A stretch of 34,057 nt of DNA. It comes from Candidatus Saccharibacteria bacterium UBA3723. GTDB taxonomy: Bacteria > Patescibacteriota > Saccharimonadia > Saccharimonadales > Saccharimonadaceae. Under the pieces are notes generated by a model. It was not told the DNA's origin. It ran no database searches and saw nothing but the letters and a program-made list of their open reading frames with translations. This document shows, in pieces, positions 30,353 to 34,057 of this stretch. The translations under genes were made by a program, and so were the position numbers. The DNA lies in the NCBI GenBank assembly GCA_002371895.1, contig DFHM01000013.1, positions 1 through 34,057 of the forward strand, in the 5' to 3' direction. Numbering within the stretch: the first letter of the stretch is position 1; each line of letters opens with the position of its first letter.

Positions 30353-30682
30353 GTGCCTAAAAAGAAAACAAAAAAGCAAAACAAACAAGTTTTGAGATTA
30401 GTCCGCTTGCTCGAAATTATTTTGGTGAGCGTGAGTTTTGCTTGGGTTTTCTTCTTCTTTGTTTTGTCGATTTCTGGCGGTTGGGATGATATTCATCTGC
30501 GCTACGTAATGGTTGCACCATTCTTGGCGGCGCTTGGACTTGGCGTGGCATCATATAGGATCTATTACCAGAAGACGAGCAGTAACGTGGCGATTCCGCC
30601 ACTTGCAGCGCTTGGTGTATCTTCCCTGTTTATGTGTATAGTGGCGGTCGTTGAAGCGATTGCTTATACAGCAACCTTGTAG
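30353..30682 (+). CDS. Small three-helix membrane protein of unknown function
   Basis: Protein of 109 residues starting with GTG. A basic N-terminus (PKKKTKKQNKQ) is followed by three hydrophobic segments (about 19-42, 50-68 and 80-106) with short loops; by the positive-inside rule the N-terminus is cytoplasmic. No motif is recognised. It stands alone between a leaderless promoter and a strong terminator. Confidence 0.75.
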   Translation: MPKKKTKKQNKQVLRLVRLLEIILVSVSFAWVFFFFVLSISGGWDDIHLRYVMVAPFLAALGLGVASYRIYYQKTSSNVAIPPLAALGVSSLFMCIVAVVEAIAYTATL

Positions 30683-30692
30683 ATAAGATTTT

Positions 30693-30725
30693 AAAAAACT
30701 CCGGTGATGCGAACCGGAGCTTTTT
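30693..30725. terminator. Bidirectional intrinsic terminator
   Basis: CTCCGG / CCGGAG with a 9-base loop, A-run before and TTTTT after. Between the convergent genes at 30353 and 30744. Confidence 0.82.
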
Positions 30726-30743
30726 GTTGTAATAATCGTGTAA

Positions 30744-31262
30744 TTAGAGGCTTGCTTCGACTGCAGCCCAAGTGGCGTCGTCGTTGTCTGCTGGGATAAT
30801 TACTGTAACCTGATCGCCGACTTTGATGCGGAAATAAGTAACGGAAGCGTAAAGAATCTTGTATTCTTTGCCGTTAACTTCGACAAAGTATTGGTCGTCG
30901 TGGCTGGTAAGAGTACCAATGACAGTCTTACGTTCGACTGGGCCAATTTGCTTGTACATGAATTTGCCACTTTCGCCGATTGTGAGCTTCAAAATATCGC
31001 CTTCGACAAGCTTGGACTTCGAAGCGTAGTTGGCTGGAACTGGATAGTTTTTGCCATCTGGGCCAATCATAATTTGGCCATCAAATACACCTTCGATAAT
31101 CTTGCCGTCTGGGCTATCGATGACTGTGCTGGCTGGCGCAGTAATAATATCGCCATCGCCGAGCATTGACGTTAATAATTCTTTTGCGGCCGAAAGGTTA
31201 GTTTCCGCCTCGGTGAGAAGGCTACGCAATCTCTTTATTTGTTTTTCTGAAATTTCAGACAT
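30744..31262 (-). CDS. Two-part beta-rich protein of unknown function
   Basis: Protein of 172 residues; start at MSEISEKQ (31262), AGGA 8 nt before. An N-terminal helix, probably coiled coil (ISEKQIKRLRSLLTEAE.. to about residue 40), is followed by two beta-rich segments: about 55-100 (EGVFDGQIMIGPDGKNYPVP, VEGDILKLTI) and about 110-165 (VIGTLTSHDDQYFVEVNGKE, FRIKVGDQVTVIIP). Both look like small barrel or OB-like modules with repeated GD turns. No enzyme motif. It has a classical full promoter upstream, unlike the leaderless neighbours. Confidence 0.75.
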   Translation of the reverse strand: MSEISEKQIKRLRSLLTEAETNLSAAKELLTSMLGDGDIITAPASTVIDSPDGKIIEGVFDGQIMIGPDGKNYPVPANYASKSKLVEGDILKLTIGESGKFMYKQIGPVERKTVIGTLTSHDDQYFVEVNGKEYKILYASVTYFRIKVGDQVTVIIPADNDDATWAAVEASL

Positions 31263-31296
31263 ACCTCGCATCCTGCCTGTGTTAGTTATTAATTAT

Positions 31297-31325
31297 ATGA
31301 TATATTTTTGCCAAGCACTTGTCAA
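31297..31325 (-). promoter_or_regulatory. Promoter of the gene at 30744
   Basis: Minus strand TTGACA (31325-31320), 17-base spacer, TATCAT (31302-31297). The spacer lacks the T-rich start shared by the five orphan-gene promoters. Confidence 0.75.
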
Positions 31326-31412
31326 TCAGAGATTTGGCTAACTTTTCCACAGAAAAATATGGGGTGGCCTGCAAATCGTTGTATTTTTTACCATTGACTT
31401 TTTGAATGCGAT

Positions 31413-32501
31413 TTACTTATTTGTGCGGTATGCCATGAGCATCGCAAAACGGTCGCCGAGGAAGAATTCTACAAGTGCAATTACGACCATTACGATAGCC
31501 ATCTTGTCTCCGCTGGAAAATTCAATTGCAGCAAAAGCGACAAAGAAGACGAGTGTATTGATGGCCGTATCTTTGAGAGAAACCCAGATATTGTAGCGGT
31601 TGAGAAATGAATAATGTATTGATGCACCAATAGCGGTGCCGGCCACAACGCCAACGAGGGTGCCCGTTATTGGTACCCGGGAAATAAGTGCTATAAACAA
31701 TATGCGCACCATCATGCCAGGAATTAGCGTGGTGTAAGTGAATTGCTTTTTCTGTTCGGACGGGACGTTTTTGTGTTTGGATTTGTTGGCGTTTTTGAAG
31801 AGCCAAAAAGCGGCAAAGCCAATGGTTGCGACGGCAATGAGGTAGAAAATTACAGAAAGTGTGTTATTGAAAAGATAGCCGATGATGGCAAAAAGCGTAC
31901 CGATGACTTCGAACATTACTGCGGTAATAATTGCGTTTTGAAGATTCGTGTCATAGACATCGCCGAGTTTGGCGCGGCCGGCAATTTGATCACCTTTGTC
32001 CGTGCGCTCGTGCCAGATTTTGTCCTCTACGCCGTCGGCGACGGGCTTGGCGTCTGGGTATAATTTTTCCTGGTTCTTGTCGAAGTTCTCTTGCTTTAGT
32101 TTTTCTTTGATTTCTTCGGGGTCGAGACTATGGGATGTTTCTTCGAGCTTTTTCTGAATTTCGGCTTCGCGCTCTGCGGCAGCCTTCTTCTCTGCTTCTT
32201 CCTCGGCTTTGCGGCGCTTTTCGCGTTCGATGTTTTCGAGGCGTTGGCGCTCTTTCATCTCGGCCTCAAAATCACTGGAAGCTTCCAAAATTGGCTTTCT
32301 GCTGGCGCCGGAATCGCCGATGATGTCTTGCTTTGCGGCCCGCTGTTCGATGGCTGGGGTCTCGTCGTCTTCAGCTAGCTCAAACATCGTACTAGATGCG
32401 CGCATAGAAGCTGGACGTCGCTCGTCGTTGAGCTGCGCCTCCGTCTTCTCTTCCTCCTCGGTTGGCTCTGGGCCAGATAAAAAACCGCTTTTGTGTGCCA
32501 T
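31413..32501 (-). CDS. Coiled-coil plus multi-pass membrane protein of unknown function
   Basis: Protein of 362 residues. The N-terminal 190 residues are highly charged and probably cytoplasmic, with a long Glu/Lys/Arg helix (about 80-150, ERQRLENIEREKRRKAEEEA and on) likely to form a coiled coil. The C-terminal half has about five to six membrane helices, including a glycine-rich pair (ITGTLVGVVAGTAIGASIHY). No family is recognised; the end LVEFFLGDRFAMLMAYR is distinctive. TAAAAT lies 9 nt before the ATG with no Shine-Dalgarno, so the leader is very short. Confidence 0.78.
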   Translation of the reverse strand: MAHKSGFLSGPEPTEEEEKTEAQLNDERRPASMRASSTMFELAEDDETPAIEQRAAKQDIIGDSGASRKPILEASSDFEAEMKERQRLENIEREKRRKAEEEAEKKAAAEREAEIQKKLEETSHSLDPEEIKEKLKQENFDKNQEKLYPDAKPVADGVEDKIWHERTDKGDQIAGRAKLGDVYDTNLQNAIITAVMFEVIGTLFAIIGYLFNNTLSVIFYLIAVATIGFAAFWLFKNANKSKHKNVPSEQKKQFTYTTLIPGMMVRILFIALISRVPITGTLVGVVAGTAIGASIHYSFLNRYNIWVSLKDTAINTLVFFVAFAAIEFSSGDKMAIVMVVIALVEFFLGDRFAMLMAYRTNK

Positions 32502-32520
32502 ACTGCTTATATTTTAACAC

Positions 32521-32548
32521 CAAAATGGCCCGCCTTGTGGGGCGGGCC
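32521..32548 (-). terminator. Terminator of the orphan gene at 32559
   Basis: GGCCCGCC / GGCGGGCC (8 bp, 6-base loop), followed on the minus strand by ATTTTGG. Confidence 0.75.
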
Positions 32549-32558
32549 GTGTGTTTGG

Positions 32559-33140
32559 TTAGAGAATTAAGTCGAGTCTAACGCTAAGCGCGAGCCGGCA
32601 GGTTCCGAAGAAGTTGCTGCAGTTGAATTTGAAGATATCCTCAAGTTCCGGGCTCATCTCGGGGTTGCGAAAATGCTCATCGATTTTGTCGATGGATTCG
32701 ATATTCTTCTCCCACATGAGGTCAACCCAGGGCTTGCCGTAGCAGCAGGGCTCGTACATGATCTTCTCGTCGGCATGCGGCGGACGAACCTTGACTTCAT
32801 CCGCAAAGATCATGAAGACCTCGCGGTGGATGGTTTCGGGGTGCTTCCTGTGGTAGTAGATTACCTCGCCGGGGCGATACACCCACTTGCCGAAGCTGGC
32901 GCAGGCGTTGCCGATGACGATGTAAATCTCGTAGAGACATCCCTTGAAGCGGATATGCGCTACGGTTACAGTTTCGCGACTCCGACCTTCACTTGCCTCG
33001 ATGGGCATGGTGAACGGTTCGTCGTCTGCAATGTAGTACTTTTTATTGACGGCGGCCTTGATGTTATCGATGGCCGTACCGATGCGGATGATGTGGTGTC
33101 TGGGTCTGCGTGAACGAACTTTGACTCTTTTAAATGACAT
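32559..33140 (-). CDS. Orphan protein of unknown function
   Basis: Protein of 193 residues, no signal or membrane segment. A very basic N-terminus (KRVKVRSRRPRHH) is followed by a mixed domain with alternating hydrophobic strands (VAHIRFKGCLYEIYIVIG, EVFMIFADEV) and several Cys and His (RKHPETIHRE, EPCCYGKPW, FNCSNFFGTC) that could bind metal, though no known spacing is seen. Codons end in C far more often than in flanking genes (ATC, TTC, GTC, AAC). AGGAGG before the ATG, own promoter and own terminator. Confidence 0.75.
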   Translation of the reverse strand: MSFKRVKVRSRRPRHHIIRIGTAIDNIKAAVNKKYYIADDEPFTMPIEASEGRSRETVTVAHIRFKGCLYEIYIVIGNACASFGKWVYRPGEVIYYHRKHPETIHREVFMIFADEVKVRPPHADEKIMYEPCCYGKPWVDLMWEKNIESIDKIDEHFRNPEMSPELEDIFKFNCSNFFGTCRLALSVRLDLIL

Positions 33141-33193
33141 AAAAACTCCTCCTAAAGGGCGACGTGGATTGCGAATCGACGTATGATATTTAT

Positions 33194-33222
33194 ATTATAT
33201 CATATTTAGCGAAAAATATCAA
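33194..33222 (-). promoter_or_regulatory. Strong promoter of the orphan gene at 32559
   Basis: Minus strand TTGATA (33222-33217), a 17-base spacer starting TTTTTCGC, TATAAT (33199-33194). Confidence 0.83.
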
Positions 33223-33240
33223 TAGGTAGCGTAAGCATAA

Positions 33241-33265
33241 AAAAGCCCCCGAGCGCTGCGGGGGG
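33241..33265 (-). terminator. Terminator of the orphan gene at 33270
   Basis: CCCCCG / CGGGGG stem with a 7-base loop, then CTTTTTT on the minus strand. Confidence 0.8.
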
Positions 33266-33269
33266 TCAC

Positions 33270-33695
33270 CTATGCGAAGTGCGGACCATTTTCGTCGAGT
33301 GCTATCTCGAATTGTCTGAAAATGTGTGTGTTGTCTTCGTTGTTCTGAATAGAATGTGGTTTGCGGCCAATAGGCGTTAGGATGTGCCTGCCAGGGTTGG
33401 TATTAATTGCCAAAGCGTCTCCGCAGGCCAAGTATTGGAACACGTGATTGAATATCACGCGGTTGCCGATAGTCTCGCGGTTGAGGATGTATACGATGTA
33501 GTATTTTTCGCTTCCGAGTATTTGTGCGTACTCTTTGGAAACGACTATTCTGTACTCATCCATTTCGTCGCCGTCTCTTGCAACGACGTTGGCTTTTGCT
33601 CCTGGATAAAGCGGTACGACCGCACATCCGTTTGCGACTGCTTCATATGTTTTTGCGCGAGCAGTCAATTGCGCAATGATATGATCTTCTTTCAT
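33270..33695 (-). CDS. Orphan protein of unknown function
   Basis: Protein of 141 residues, soluble. Strand-rich (GCAVVPLYPGAKANVV, EYRIVVSKEYAQI, KYYIVYILNRETIGNRVIF) with a short helical start (EDHIIAQLTARAKTYEAV). No motif is recognised and no clear relation to the other orphan proteins is seen. GGGAGG lies 7 nt before the ATG. Its promoter, terminator and codon use follow the same plan as the other four orphan units. It separates rplL from the gene at 32559. Confidence 0.75.
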   Translation of the reverse strand: MKEDHIIAQLTARAKTYEAVANGCAVVPLYPGAKANVVARDGDEMDEYRIVVSKEYAQILGSEKYYIVYILNRETIGNRVIFNHVFQYLACGDALAINTNPGRHILTPIGRKPHSIQNNEDNTHIFRQFEIALDENGPHFA

Positions 33696-33759
33696 ATCGC
33701 CACCTCCCTAAAAGAACTAGCGACTTCATGCTTTGTGCTGCCTGAAGTGCGCTGTCTAT

Positions 33760-33788
33760 ATAATAAAACAAAATGGCGAAAATGTCAA
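33760..33788 (-). promoter_or_regulatory. Strong promoter of the orphan gene at 33270
   Basis: Minus strand TTGACA (33788-33783), a 17-base spacer starting TTTTCGCC, TATTAT (33765-33760). A second TTGACA-like hexamer lies 9 bases further upstream. Located between the rplL terminator and the orphan gene. Confidence 0.78.
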
Positions 33789-33802
33789 AAATGTCAAAGG
33801 CG

Positions 33803-33832
33803 CACAAAAAGCGGCCTCCGAAGAGGTCGCTT
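33803..33832 (-). terminator. Intrinsic terminator of rplL
   Basis: GCGACCTC / GAGGCCGC with a TTCG tetraloop and one mismatch, followed on the minus strand by TTTTT. Confidence 0.8.
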
Positions 33833-33868
33833 CCTGAAATAACATTCTGACTAATAATTTGATAGAAC

Positions 33869-34057
33869 TTAAGCGAGTTCGACAGTTGCGCCGGCTTCTT
33901 CGAGGCTCTTCTTGAGAGCTTCAGCTTCGTCCTTAGCAACCTTTTCCTTAACAGTAGCTGGAGCACCGTCAACGATAGCCTTAGCTTCGCCAAGACCAAG
34001 ACCGGTAGCTTCCTTAACAGCTTTGATAACTGCAATCTTCTGTGCGCCTGCATCCTT
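33869..34057 (-). CDS. rplL: Ribosomal protein bL12 (L7/L12), C-terminal part (partial)
   Basis: The last 62 codons are inside the window; the 5' part lies beyond the right edge. The reading (KIAVIKAVKEATGLGLGEAK, then AIVDGAPATVKEKV, ending EEAGATVELA) is the C-terminal domain of the ribosomal stalk protein, which recruits translation GTPases. Codon use is biased as expected for a highly expressed gene. Ends at an intrinsic terminator about 37 nt downstream. Confidence 0.97.
   Translation of the reverse strand, partial: KDAGAQKIAVIKAVKEATGLGLGEAKAIVDGAPATVKEKVAKDEAEALKKSLEEAGATVELA

Noticed and set aside
31396..31430. Plus-strand promoter beginning TTGACT near 31396
   Set aside because: The box at the right distance is TTATTT, a poor -10, and only antisense of the membrane protein gene lies downstream.
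1..34057. Insertion sequences, prophage or integrase genes
   Set aside because: No transposase, integrase or recombinase reading frame and no long inverted repeats were seen; the accessory units appear as single genes.
1..34057. Alternative genetic code (TGA as glycine)
   Set aside because: TGA ends several certain genes, including uvrA and the overlapping ATGA junctions of murT-gatD and the pyrophosphatase operon, and the housekeeping proteins read through at normal length.

Overview
This window looks like a chromosomal segment of a small-genome, Gram-positive-type bacterium. The best fit is Candidatus Saccharibacteria (TM7, Patescibacteria/CPR). This is inferred from gene content, not from a marker phylogeny. 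Supporting points are a MurT/GatD lipid II amidation pair, salvage-type thymidine metabolism (tdk, tmk), short streamlined proteins, 1-13 nt gene overlaps, and genes with a TATAAT-like box directly before the start codon and no ribosome binding site. TGA is used as a stop codon, which argues against the code-25 CPR lineages.

Layout. Bases 1-660 hold the end of a GC-rich uvrA and a decayed, frameshifted gene fragment, both compositionally unlike what follows. Bases 666-6961 hold an anchored unknown protein, an MBL-fold hydrolase, a DUF218-like orphan, a sugar nucleotidyltransferase, and a minus-strand operon of SDR dehydrogenase, CmpB-type membrane protein, pyrophosphatase and histidine phosphatase, followed by a TM2 protein. 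Bases 7024-13880 are about the envelope: a CapA-like protein, an ABC exporter pair translationally coupled to murT-gatD, and a secreted cutinase-like esterase with a PKD-like domain. Bases 13926-14620 hold a small orphan gene behind an unusual structured leader of about 370 nt. Bases 14620-20612 hold a tdk-tmk-ung-HD operon, an adenylate-kinase-like gene, hisS, a ComEC-like MBL protein and tRNA-Phe. Bases 20616-25166 hold an HD protein, a Gly/Pro-rich low-complexity protein, a SIMPL protein, glyA, and recR-ybaB. Bases 25168-29477 continue that minus-strand cluster with a GT-C-like membrane protein, dnaB and dnaX. Bases 29534-34057 hold an aquaporin, small unknown proteins, two more orphans and the 3' end of rplL.

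Two promoter styles stand out. Housekeeping genes often have only a -10 box placed 6 or 9 nt from the start codon (leaderless or nearly so). Five orphan genes (2230, 13926, 21359, 32559, 33270; all minus strand) each stand alone with a full -35/-10 promoter of exactly 17-bp spacing and a similar T-rich spacer, their own strong Shine-Dalgarno and their own intrinsic terminator. Their codon use is richer in C-ending codons than that of their neighbours. They look like a set of independently transcribed single-gene units and are the most likely place for undescribed biology here.

A second theme is loss of structural zinc sites: DnaX, RecR and MurT all lack the cysteines usual for their families, while thymidine kinase keeps its own.
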